Position numbers and translations under genes: made by a program
The notes under the pieces: model-generated
Database searches by the model: none
Seen by the model: the letters and a program-made list of their open reading frames with translations, nothing else
Told to the model about the DNA's origin: nothing
NCBI GenBank assembly: GCA_024654105.1
Contig: JANLID010000167.1
Span: 1-18,950 of the forward strand
DNA length: 18,950 nt
Source: Gallionella sp.
GTDB lineage: Bacteria; Pseudomonadota; Gammaproteobacteria; Burkholderiales; Gallionellaceae
Direction: 5' to 3'
Shown here: positions 7,400-13,637 of the stretch, piece by piece
Layout of the letters: each line of letters starts with the position of its first letter
Position numbering within the stretch: the stretch's first letter is position 1

Positions 7400-8038
7400 A
7401 TGAGCCGCGTATGGATATTCGATCTCGACAACACGCTGCATAATGCAACGCCGCATATTTTTCCGCACATTAACCGTAGCATGACGGCCTATTTGCAGCA
7501 GCATCTGCAACTGGATGAGGCGGCGGCAAACGAGTTGCGCGTGCATTACTGGCAGCGTTACGGTGCGACGCTGAGCGGCCTGATGCGTCACCACGACACC
7601 GACCCGGAACACTTCCTGTGGCATACCCACCAGTTCCCGGAGCTTGACAGGATGGTGCTGCGCGAGCCGCGTCTGCGCCATGTGTTAAAAGCATTGCCGG
7701 GCAGGAAAGTGGTGTTTTCCAATGCGCCGCAGCGCTATGCGCAGGCGGTGCTGAAGCTGCTGCGCGTAGCGGATTTGTTCGATGATGTGATGGCGGTGGA
7801 GCAGACGCGCTTCCGCCCCAAGCCGGACAGCTCCGGATTTTTGCGATTGCTACGGCAGCAGCGCGTTACGGCGGCACAATGCATCATGGTCGAGGATAGT
7901 GTGGAAAACCTGTATGAGGCGAAGCGGTTGGGGATGCGCACGGTGTGGGTGAATGCGGGCAACAAAAACGCGCCGTGCGTGGACGTAAAGATACGCGATG
8001 TGATGCAGTTGCCGGGCGCGCTGCATCGTTTGAATTGA
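7400..8038 (+). CDS. HAD-superfamily pyrimidine 5'-nucleotidase
   Basis: Haloacid-dehalogenase-type phosphatase of 212 residues, similar to the SDT1-like pyrimidine 5'-nucleotidases that sit next to argB in many betaproteobacteria. Motif I is FDLDNTL (D8 nucleophile, D10 acid/base), motif II VVFSNAP (Ser), motif III the lysine in RPKPD, and motif IV MVEDSVENLYEAK. An alpha-helical cap lies between motifs I and II (about 15-90). Likely role is dephosphorylating pyrimidine nucleoside monophosphates or similar small substrates in the cytoplasm. Its ribosome-binding region lies inside the palindromic repeat (GGGAACG, 5 to 11 bases before the start), so translation may be weak or tuned by the repeat. 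slmA follows after 10 bases. Confidence 0.85.
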   Translation: MSRVWIFDLDNTLHNATPHIFPHINRSMTAYLQQHLQLDEAAANELRVHYWQRYGATLSGLMRHHDTDPEHFLWHTHQFPELDRMVLREPRLRHVLKALPGRKVVFSNAPQRYAQAVLKLLRVADLFDDVMAVEQTRFRPKPDSSGFLRLLRQQRVTAAQCIMVEDSVENLYEAKRLGMRTVWVNAGNKNAPCVDVKIRDVMQLPGALHRLN

Positions 8039-8048
8039 AGGGGTGAAC

Positions 8049-8627
8049 ATGGCAAGCAAACCGGGCGAGAGAAAACTGCAGATCCTGCAAACCGTGGCGC
8101 AGATGCTGGAGCAGCCCAAGGGCGAGAAGATCACCACGGCGGCGCTTGCGGCAAAGCTGGAGCTTTCCGAGGCCGCGTTATACCGCCACTTTGCCAGCAA
8201 GGCGCAGATGTTCGAGGGGCTGATCGAATTCATCGAACAGACGGTATTCGGGCTGATCAACAAGATCACCCAGGAAGAGAAAAGCGGTTTGCAGCAAGCG
8301 GAAGCGATTGTGGCGATGCTGCTCAGCTTCGCCCAGAAGAACCGTGGCATGACGCGCGTCCTGACCGGCGACGCGCTGGTGAATGAGGACGAACGGCTGC
8401 AGCGGCGCATCAACCAGATGCTGGACCGCATCGAGGCGACGCTCAAGCAATCCTTGCGCATGGCTGCCACACAGGGCGAGATGGGGGAAGCTGTGGATGT
8501 GGGTGCACACGCCAATTTGCTGGTGTGTTATGTGATCGGCCGCTGGCAGCAATTCGCCAAGAGCGGCTTTGCGCGCGACCCGGTAGCGCAGTGGCCGGCG
8601 CAGTCGGCGATTTTATTGGACAAATAA
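8049..8627 (+). CDS. slmA: Nucleoid occlusion factor SlmA (TetR family)
   Basis: SlmA binds specific chromosomal sites and blocks FtsZ assembly over unsegregated DNA. The 192-residue protein starts with a TetR-type DNA-binding domain (about 8-60: ILQTVAQMLEQ, ITTAALAAKLELSEAALYRHFASKAQMFEGL), followed by the long helical dimerisation part with RVLTGDALVNEDERLQRRINQMLDR, a stretch well conserved in SlmA. ATG 8049 is preceded by AAGGGGTG; a GTG two codons upstream is possible. The gene follows the nucleotidase by 10 bases and probably shares its transcript; argB-HAD-slmA is a recurrent order in betaproteobacteria. I found no site resembling the SlmA-binding palindrome GTGAGTACTCAC in the window. 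Confidence 0.9.
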   Translation: MASKPGERKLQILQTVAQMLEQPKGEKITTAALAAKLELSEAALYRHFASKAQMFEGLIEFIEQTVFGLINKITQEEKSGLQQAEAIVAMLLSFAQKNRGMTRVLTGDALVNEDERLQRRINQMLDRIEATLKQSLRMAATQGEMGEAVDVGAHANLLVCYVIGRWQQFAKSGFARDPVAQWPAQSAILLDK

Positions 8628-8643
8628 TTTCAAGGGATAAAAA

Positions 8644-9762
8644 ATGATTCTGATTCTCAGCTCCAACACCAGTGAACAAACTCATGAATACCGGCAATTG
8701 CTGGCGCACCTGGCGACGCTGCAAGGCATCCAGACCCGCGTCCATGTCGAACGCGGCAGCGAGCAGGCGTTGACCGAAATTTACCTGATCGGCAACACCA
8801 AAGCGCTGAGCATCGACGATATGCAGAGCCTGCCGTGCGTCGAGCGCGTGGTGCGCGTTTCCGAGGAGTACCGCATCCTCGGGCGGCACAAGGACGACCA
8901 GCGCGCCACCCATTTCGATTATAACGGCGTGCGCTTCGGACAGGATACGCTGCACGTGTTTGCCGGATTGTGCGCGGTGGACAATCGCGAGCATGTCGAG
9001 ATAATGATGAAGGCGGTAGCCGGCAACGGGCAGGTGTGCACGCGCATGGGCGCCTACAAGCCGCGTACCAGCCCTTATGCCTTCCAGGGGCACGGCAAAA
9101 ATTGCTTGCCCTACGTGTTCGAGCTGGCGGGCAAGTACGGCATCAAGGTAATGGCGATGGAAATCACCCACGAATCGCATCTCGATGAGATTCGCGAGGC
9201 GCTGCATCAGACCGGCAACCCGACCGGCGTGATGCTGCAAATCGGCACGCGCAACACGCAAAACTTTGAGTTGCTGAAAATCGTCGGGCGGCAAACCGAA
9301 ATGCCGGTGCTGCTCAAACGCGGTTTCGGCATCACTCTGGACGAGTCGCTGAATGCGGCGGAATACCTGGCTTCGGAAGGCAATCGTAATGTGGTGTTCT
9401 GCTTGCGCGGCATGAAGACCAACATGGGCGATCCGCACCGCAACTTTGTCGATTTCGCGCACGTGCCGGTGGTGAAGCGGCTGACGCGCATGCCGGTGTG
9501 CGTCGATCCATCGCACTCGGTGGGATCGCGACAAGCCTCACCGGACGGCATACTCGATATGATGCATGTCACCGCGCAAGGCGTGCTGGCCGGCGCCAAT
9601 ATGGTGCTGGTAGATTTTCATCCCGCGCCACCCAAGGCATTGGTGGATGGCCCGCAGGCCATGCTGCTGAAAGAGCTGCCGTACTTTCTGGAAGATGTGC
9701 AGATTGCCCGCGAGGCGTATCTCAATCGCGTTGCGTTGCGGCAACGTTATCAAAACACGTAG
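8644..9762 (+). CDS. DAHP synthase-family enzyme (type I-beta, KDSA/DAHPS fold) with divergent active-site motifs
   Basis: A 372-residue protein collinear with Thermotoga-type 3-deoxy-7-phosphoheptulonate synthase, which joins phosphoenolpyruvate and erythrose 4-phosphate at the entry to the shikimate pathway. The N-terminal ferredoxin-like regulatory domain (about 1-75) is present, followed by the TIM barrel with AYKPRTSPYAFQG, LQIGTRNTQNF, VLLKRGFG and VDPSHSVG. Compared with the standard enzyme, GPCAVE reads GLCAVD, CERGIRT reads CLRGMKT, and EVHP reads DFHP. Metal ligands of the family (Cys, His, Glu, Asp) are kept as C in GLC, H in PSH, and D in ALVDG, but the Glu is an Asp. It may be a true DAHP synthase or a paralogue with another aldose substrate. 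It follows slmA by 16 bases and ends convergently with prmC. Confidence 0.8.
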   Translation: MILILSSNTSEQTHEYRQLLAHLATLQGIQTRVHVERGSEQALTEIYLIGNTKALSIDDMQSLPCVERVVRVSEEYRILGRHKDDQRATHFDYNGVRFGQDTLHVFAGLCAVDNREHVEIMMKAVAGNGQVCTRMGAYKPRTSPYAFQGHGKNCLPYVFELAGKYGIKVMAMEITHESHLDEIREALHQTGNPTGVMLQIGTRNTQNFELLKIVGRQTEMPVLLKRGFGITLDESLNAAEYLASEGNRNVVFCLRGMKTNMGDPHRNFVDFAHVPVVKRLTRMPVCVDPSHSVGSRQASPDGILDMMHVTAQGVLAGANMVLVDFHPAPPKALVDGPQAMLLKELPYFLEDVQIAREAYLNRVALRQRYQNT

Positions 9763-9786
9763 TTCTTGGATGTATCCATACCGCGG

Positions 9787-10680
9787 TTAGCGAATTGTCC
9801 CGCCGCTCACCCGTTCGATGCTCGCCAGGTCGCGCGCCGAGAACACCTCGGCGTACCCTCCTTGAAGCAACAGTTCACGCGCCCGTCCAGCCTGGTCGTA
9901 ACCGTGCTCGAACAACAGCCAGCCGCCGAGATTGAGATGCGCTTTCGCCTTGGCGACGATGCGGCGGATATCGTCCAGCCCATCCGCGCCGGAAGCCAGC
10001 GCGGCGCGCGGCTCGAAGCGCAGATCGCCCTGCGCCAGATGCGCGTCGCCGTCGGCGATATACGGCGGATTGGACACGATCAGGTCGAAGCGTTCGCCCG
10101 CCAGCGCGGAAAACCAGTCGCTGCGCAGCAGACGCGCGTTGCCGAGGCTCAAATGCCGCGCATTTTCCCGCGCCACGTCCAATGCGTCCTGCGACGCATC
10201 CACCGCCATCACTTCGATATCCGGCCGCGCATGGGCAATGGAGAGCGCAAGCGCACCGCTGCCAGTGCCCAAATCCAGCACGCGGAATAAGCTCCCTCTC
10301 CCGCAGGCGGGAGAGGGTTGGGGTGAGGGGAGGGATTGCGGAATCCGCTGCAACGCCAGCTCGACCAGCAGCTCGGTATCGGGTCGCGGAATCAGCGTCG
10401 CGGGTGTCACCCTGAAGTTCAGCCCGAAGAACTCGCGCTCGCCGAGGATGTAGGCCAGCGGCTCACCCGCGAGGCGACGTTGCAGCAACGCGCGATAGGT
10501 CGCGGCCTGCGCCTCGTCCAATTTCTGTTCGGGATGTGCCAGCAGCCACGCGCGCGAAACGCCCAGCACCTGCTGCAACAGCATCTGCACCTCGATGCGC
10601 GCCGTGCCGGAGCCCAGCGAAAGCGCGGCTTCCAGCGCGACTTTATCGTGAGTCAGGAGGGATTTGAGGGTGTGCGGCAT
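9787..10680 (-). CDS. prmC: Peptide chain release factor N5-glutamine methyltransferase PrmC (HemK)
   Basis: Methylates the glutamine of the GGQ motif in release factors RF1 and RF2 using S-adenosylmethionine. The helical N-domain (about 1-75) binds the release factor; GEREFFGLNF and LIPRPDTE follow, then the Rossmann domain with VLDLGTGSGALAL (motif I, about 134-147) and the catalytic NPPY (204-207). The protein has 297 residues, longer than the usual 275-285, because residues about 115-131 are a translated palindromic repeat placed in the loop just before motif I. Its natural partner prfA is on the same strand but nearly 3 kb upstream instead of adjacent. No clear promoter was seen in the 200 bases upstream. 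Confidence 0.93.
   Translation of the reverse strand: MPHTLKSLLTHDKVALEAALSLGSGTARIEVQMLLQQVLGVSRAWLLAHPEQKLDEAQAATYRALLQRRLAGEPLAYILGEREFFGLNFRVTPATLIPRPDTELLVELALQRIPQSLPSPQPSPACGRGSLFRVLDLGTGSGALALSIAHARPDIEVMAVDASQDALDVARENARHLSLGNARLLRSDWFSALAGERFDLIVSNPPYIADGDAHLAQGDLRFEPRAALASGADGLDDIRRIVAKAKAHLNLGGWLLFEHGYDQAGRARELLLQGGYAEVFSARDLASIERVSGGTIR
10291..10330. repeat. Palindromic repeat translated within prmC
   Basis: CCCTCTCCCGC (10294-10304), loop AG, GCGGGAGAGGG (10307-10317) is a perfect 11-base stem, followed by TTGGGGTGAGGGG. This is a widespread proteobacterial repeat, usually intergenic. On the prmC strand it is read in frame as SPQPSPACGRGS, giving the extra loop. Confidence 0.8.
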
Positions 10681-10743
10681 GAACCAGATCGGGTGCGGGC
10701 TGAATGGTTATTCAGAAAAAAACAAACGAACACCTCTGGCTGA

Positions 10744-10908
10744 AAAACGTGGTCTGTCCCCATTTTTACCCATTTTTACAGATTGGTATTCAGCCATCTG
10801 ATGCTATTCCAATTATGACTAAAGCTATAAGCCAAACAAAAAATGAACTAATCGAACTAATCGGGGACAGACCACGTTTTACAACTAATCGGGGACAGAC
10901 CACGTTTT
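10744..10908. repeat. Cluster of three REP-like copies of GGGGACAGACCACGTTTT
   Basis: The 18-base unit occurs as a reverse complement at 10744-10761 and twice in direct orientation at 10863-10880 and 10891-10908, exactly 28 bases apart. The two direct copies are each preceded by AACTAATC, and a further AACTAATCG stands just before them. This unit is common near REP-associated transposase (RAYT) genes in betaproteobacteria, but no transposase is present. The 100 bases between the inverted and direct copies are AT-rich with no recognised content. Confidence 0.75.
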
Positions 10909-11202
10909 ATTTCTCCCAATTTCTTCATGCAGCCATGCAGGATCAAGGTCGGCGCCATTTGGCCAAGTAAGCGCACCGAGTTCGATGCTGACTCGATTGA
11001 ATAGCTTTTCATCCTTTAGCGCTGCAAAGATGCCCGCTCGCTCGCTTGCAACCAAGCGAGACATATCGACAATGCCGCTTGTGCCATCGCTGCATGTGAC
11101 GGAAAGTCGATACCCAGAAGCCACACTGACGGCTCGTACTCGCCAAGGCGCTACCATTACTCCAGCGGGGCTATATTCTTTGGTAACTGTCTCGATTGAC
11201 AT
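10885..11202 (-). CDS. DUF2442 domain protein whose last codons come from a REP-like repeat
   Basis: A 105-residue protein. The central part (about 20-95) fits DUF2442: VSVASGYRLSVTCSDGTSGIVDMSRL, GIFAALKDEKLFNRVSI, LTWPNGADLDPAWLHEEI. The function of the family is unknown; it is often encoded next to DUF4160, and the pair has the layout of a toxin-antitoxin module (from memory, not proven here). GGAGG lies 10 bases before the ATG. The start region overlaps the 3' part of the DUF4160 frame. The final seven codons (KTWSVPD) and the stop are the REP-like unit at 10891-10908 and its flank, so the natural C-terminus has been replaced or extended. Confidence 0.75.
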   Translation of the reverse strand: MSIETVTKEYSPAGVMVAPWRVRAVSVASGYRLSVTCSDGTSGIVDMSRLVASERAGIFAALKDEKLFNRVSIELGALTWPNGADLDPAWLHEEIGRNKTWSVPD

Positions 11203-11417
11203 AGATTCCAGTCCTCCATTAACTCTTCTCGATACTGCGCTGCCTATTCAAGCACCATTGCCTGCGCACGTTTTGGTAAACCACCCTTGATGATTTCCAG
11301 TGTGCGAATGTCTATCAAGGCTTCAAACTCACCATACAGCGCATGAAAATGGGGTGGCGCATGTTCTCTCCAGAACATCCGAATGATGATCCCGAAGAAT
11401 TGGCTGATAGTCGGCAT
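11157..11417 (-). pseudogene. DUF4160 protein gene interrupted by an in-frame amber stop
   Basis: Reading from ATG 11417 gives MPTISQFFGIIIRMFWREHA, then PPHFHALYGEFEALIDIRTL and EIIKGGLPKRAQAMVLE, an unmistakable DUF4160 sequence. A TAG follows at 11246-11244 after 57 residues. Beyond it the same frame continues with family-like sequence (AAQYREELMEDWNL) to a TAA at 11159-11157. DUF4160 proteins normally have a Trp at about the stop position (VLEWA), and TGG to TAG is one base change. The gene is either a recent pseudogene, a truncated but working protein, or read through by a suppressor. It overlaps the DUF2442 start by about 46 bases. The family's function is unknown; it is suspected to be part of a toxin-antitoxin-like pair with DUF2442. 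Confidence 0.75.
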
Positions 11418-11571
11418 GTCGTTCGTCCCGCGTATGCAAAAGGGGCCAAGCTCGGGTTATTCATCTTACAGTCGATGTATTTAGCGCTTGTTGGAGTTAA
11501 AACAATTTTGCCCGACTAGTCATGTGTCGAACACTACCTCGCTCATACGGCATGGTCAAGATGCACAGCGG

Positions 11572-11607
11572 CCCAGATATTCTCCGCCATTGTGGCAAGC
11601 TGTTCGG
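11572..11607 (-). pseudogene. Short decayed copy of the prfA 3' end (tail copy 3)
   Basis: This stretch aligns with 13637-13675 at the end of prfA: 33 of 36 aligned bases agree, with one 3-base gap. It reads EQLATMAENI against EQLAAMAEENI in PrfA, and the stop codon TAG has become TGG. It begins two bases after the stop codon of the RelE-type toxin gene, in the same frame. Confidence 0.7.
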
Positions 11608-11608
11608 T

Positions 11609-11890
11609 TTACCGCTTGGCTGCAATCTTATACACCGCATTGCGTTCTCGCTTGCCCACCGCGACGACCACGACCATCAATACCTTGTCGCGCACTTCGT
11701 ATACCAGCCGGTAGCCCGCGTCCCGCAGTTTGATTTTGTAGCGATCCTTTTGGCCAGACAGTCTGGCGGAAGGGGCGGGGGGATTGTGCAAACGTTCGGC
11801 GAGTTTTTTCTTGAGCACCTCGCGCACGGAACCATCCAGCTTCTTCCATTCCGCCAGCGCGTCGGGGTGAAAACTCAACTCATAGCTCAT
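11609..11890 (-). CDS. RelE/StbE-type toxin
   Basis: A 93-residue protein of the RelE/ParE toxin superfamily: MSYELSFHPDALAEWKKLD at the N-terminus, two helices with VREVLKKKLAERL, then the beta-sheet with RLSGQKDRYKIKLRDAGYRL and VYEVRDKVLMVVVVAVGKRERNAVYK. RelE-type members cleave mRNA in the ribosome; the basic residues and the C-terminal RERNAVYK are typical of that branch rather than of ParE, which poisons gyrase. The gene overlaps the antitoxin gene by 11 bases, as is common in such pairs. It ends two bases before a copy of the prfA tail. A complete, apparently intact toxin suggests the pair is functional. Confidence 0.88.
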   Translation of the reverse strand: MSYELSFHPDALAEWKKLDGSVREVLKKKLAERLHNPPAPSARLSGQKDRYKIKLRDAGYRLVYEVRDKVLMVVVVAVGKRERNAVYKIAAKR

Positions 11891-12134
11891 CCAGCTTCAC
11901 CTTGACTGGGCGCTTACCGTCTTTCAGGCGCGCATCGGCAAGCGCGTTGAGCTCGTTGTCTTCCAGTTTGTCCATCAAAGCTTCATACGCTTTGGCGGGG
12001 ACGCAATAGAAGGTCGGTTCGTTGCGGTTGAGAATCGCCACCGGGAAGCCTTCGCCGGCCGCCACCGTCGCCATCGGGTTCTTCTTCAGTTCGGATACGC
12101 TGGCGGTCGTCGATGCCAGGATTGCGTGTGCCAT
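11880..12134 (-). CDS. Phd/YefM (StbD-type) antitoxin
   Basis: An 84-residue protein with the Phd/YefM N-terminal DNA-binding fold: ASTTASVSELKKNPMATVAA, then GFPVAILNRNEPTFYCVPA and KAYEALMDKLED. The C-terminal part (ELNALADARLKDGKRPVKVKLDEL) is charged and probably wraps the toxin. It resembles the StbD antitoxins paired with StbE. It should neutralise the toxin and repress its own operon. GAGG lies about 6 bases before the ATG, and a palindrome suited to be its operator is at 12159-12174. Confidence 0.88.
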   Translation of the reverse strand: MAHAILASTTASVSELKKNPMATVAAGEGFPVAILNRNEPTFYCVPAKAYEALMDKLEDNELNALADARLKDGKRPVKVKLDEL

Positions 12135-12158
12135 GATTGCCTCTGGGTGTTATTGAGT

Positions 12159-12174
12159 GTGCTACAAATAGCAC
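12159..12174. promoter_or_regulatory. Likely operator of the toxin-antitoxin operon
   Basis: GTGCTA / CAAA / TAGCAC is a perfect 6-base inverted repeat 25 bases upstream of the antitoxin start. Phd/YefM antitoxins bind short palindromes of this sort in their own promoters; binding here is inferred. Confidence 0.5.
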
Positions 12175-12201
12175 TCTTAACAGGTCTTGGCAATAAGCGG
12201 C

Positions 12202-12308
12202 CTAAATATTTTCTTCCGCTATCGCGGCGAGCTGTTCGGCCTGATACCCGGTCATCAGCGCGCCGGTCAGTTCGCCGATGTCGCCGTCCATGATCGCGCA
12301 CATCTTGT
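12202..12308 (-). pseudogene. Orphan copy of the prfA 3' end (tail copy 2)
   Basis: By eye 97 of 107 bases match 13638-13744, the end of prfA, without gaps. Read in the PrfA frame it gives KMCAIMDGDIGELTGALM, then TGYQAEQLAAIAEENI and TAG, against KMDSIMDGDIGELTGALM and TEYQAEQLAAMAEENI in PrfA. Five of the changes are silent, and the frame and stop are intact, as if this came from a working prfA of a relative. Homology fades on the upstream side near 12312. It has no start and no RF1 domain. Confidence 0.85.
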
Positions 12309-12381
12309 GGGTGCAATAGGGGACGTACTCCGATTAGCCTTCAGGAAAATAGTGGTCAGTCTGCAATTATTTTGGCCGCCA

Positions 12382-13437
12382 TCAATTATCTTTTTTTACA
12401 AAAAGAGTTTGTGATGGGTATGCGAACTCAAGCCCTTCTTTTTCAAACGCTTCAAAAATGGCCAGATTGATCGCCTGCTGAATATCCATATATTTGTTGT
12501 AGTCCGCGCCCGTCACGTAATAAACAAACTCGAAGTTCAAACTGAAATCGCCATAGGATGCAAAATGTCCCCGGTCAAAAGTGGCATCTTCCTGCCTATC
12601 GATGACGTCCTTAACGATTTGAGGAATGCGCTTTAGTTTTTCGGCAGGTGTTTGATAGATCACGCCCAGCTTAAAAACCACTCTGCGCTTTTCCATTTTC
12701 TTGAAATTGTGGACGCGCGAATTGGTTAAATCCGTGTTTGAAAAAACAAGTTGCTCGCCACCCAGCGCCCGTATTCTTGTGGTCTTGATGCCGATGTGCT
12801 CCACGACGCCCAATTTGTCGCCGACGAGGATAAAGTCTCCGACCTCAAAAGGTTTGTCGAAGAAGATGACGAAGTAACTGAACAGATCGCCAAGCACAGC
12901 CTGGGCGGCCAACGCAACAGCGATACCGCCGATTCCGAGCCCCGCGACAACGGCTGATATTTTTACGCCCAGGTTGTCCAGGAGAAAAACCAGCGCGAGA
13001 ACCCAGATCGCAAAGCTGGCGAGGCCGCCAATCCCTTTGAGCTGTTTTTCTCCTCCCGACGAATCGGCAGAATCCTTCAAGCACGATTGAAGCCCGTAAT
13101 TAACCGCAGATATCGAGGCTCTTGCAGCAAGTACGGTAATCAGGATGACGGCGGCGATTCTTAAACCTTGTTCAAAACCCGGCGAGAGAATCAGCGTGTG
13201 CATTGAAATGTAAAAGGCAGCAAAATAAAAAGCCGGCATAAGGAATTTTTCAATCACCCCGACCAACAGGTCATCGATTGAGGTGCTGGTTGAATCGGCC
13301 CATTTCTTTAACCGCCTTAAAACATATTTCTTGAATACATAAACAGCCGCTATCCCGCCGATAAAAATTCCGAGTGAGGATAGGTAGCCGATAACCGTAT
13401 TTCCAAAAATGGAGTAGTCGAATATTGTCTGCATCAT
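12382..13437 (-). CDS. Small-conductance mechanosensitive channel, MscS family
   Basis: Membrane channel that opens under tension to release solutes on osmotic downshock. The 351-residue protein has predicted membrane segments at about 15-35, 63-83, 91-108 and 139-155, and the pore-lining segment at about 158-195 with glycine/alanine packing (VVAGLGIGGIAVALAAQAVL) followed by FFDKPFEVGDFI, the start of the cytoplasmic beta domain. With five segments it is larger than E. coli MscS. ATG 13437 is chosen because AAGGAG stands 9 bases before it; ATG 13434 is the alternative. The gene is visibly more AT-rich than hemA, prfA and prmC around it and lies between two copies of the prfA tail, both signs of later arrival. 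Confidence 0.9.
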   Translation of the reverse strand: MMQTIFDYSIFGNTVIGYLSSLGIFIGGIAAVYVFKKYVLRRLKKWADSTSTSIDDLLVGVIEKFLMPAFYFAAFYISMHTLILSPGFEQGLRIAAVILITVLAARASISAVNYGLQSCLKDSADSSGGEKQLKGIGGLASFAIWVLALVFLLDNLGVKISAVVAGLGIGGIAVALAAQAVLGDLFSYFVIFFDKPFEVGDFILVGDKLGVVEHIGIKTTRIRALGGEQLVFSNTDLTNSRVHNFKKMEKRRVVFKLGVIYQTPAEKLKRIPQIVKDVIDRQEDATFDRGHFASYGDFSLNFEFVYYVTGADYNKYMDIQQAINLAIFEAFEKEGLEFAYPSQTLFVKKDN

Positions 13438-13566
13438 TTTCTTTATCTCCTTCGTTGGTGGGCATGTGCCCAGACAGGGGCAGCAAGCTCGATGCTGGTC
13501 AGTTGATAAGGGATAGGCCACGTTTGCTGAACGACTCGGGGCAAATCAAGCCTGCGTAAAAAGGCT

Positions 13567-13604
13567 GGTAACGTGAGTGACCTGGTTTGTGGCCAAACGT
13601 TACC
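13567..13604 (-). terminator. Possible terminator after prfA
   Basis: GGTAACGT (13567-13574) and ACGTTACC (13597-13604) form an 8-base stem enclosing a smaller hairpin (GTTTG, TGGC, CAAAC). On the prfA strand it is followed by AGCC and then TTTTT, which fits a Rho-independent terminator about 35 bases after prfA. It would separate hemA-prfA from the accessory genes. Confidence 0.4.
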
Positions 13605-13637
13605 CAGCTCTTGTAGCCGGGTCAATAGGCTTATGAC

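Noticed and set aside
8443..9534. Open frame of 363 codons on the minus strand
   Set aside because: It is antisense to slmA and the DAHP synthase-family gene and has no family-like motifs; a by-product of GC-rich codon use.
13505..13520. GGGATAGGCCACGTTTG near the mscS start resembling the REP unit
   Set aside because: Too many differences from GGGGACAGACCACGTTTT to call it a copy; could be a decayed one or chance.
11418..13637. Idea that the accessory block is an integron cassette array with attC sites
   Set aside because: No convincing RYYYAAC/GTTRRRY core pairs flank the units and no integron integrase is present; the repeated sequence is the prfA coding end itself.
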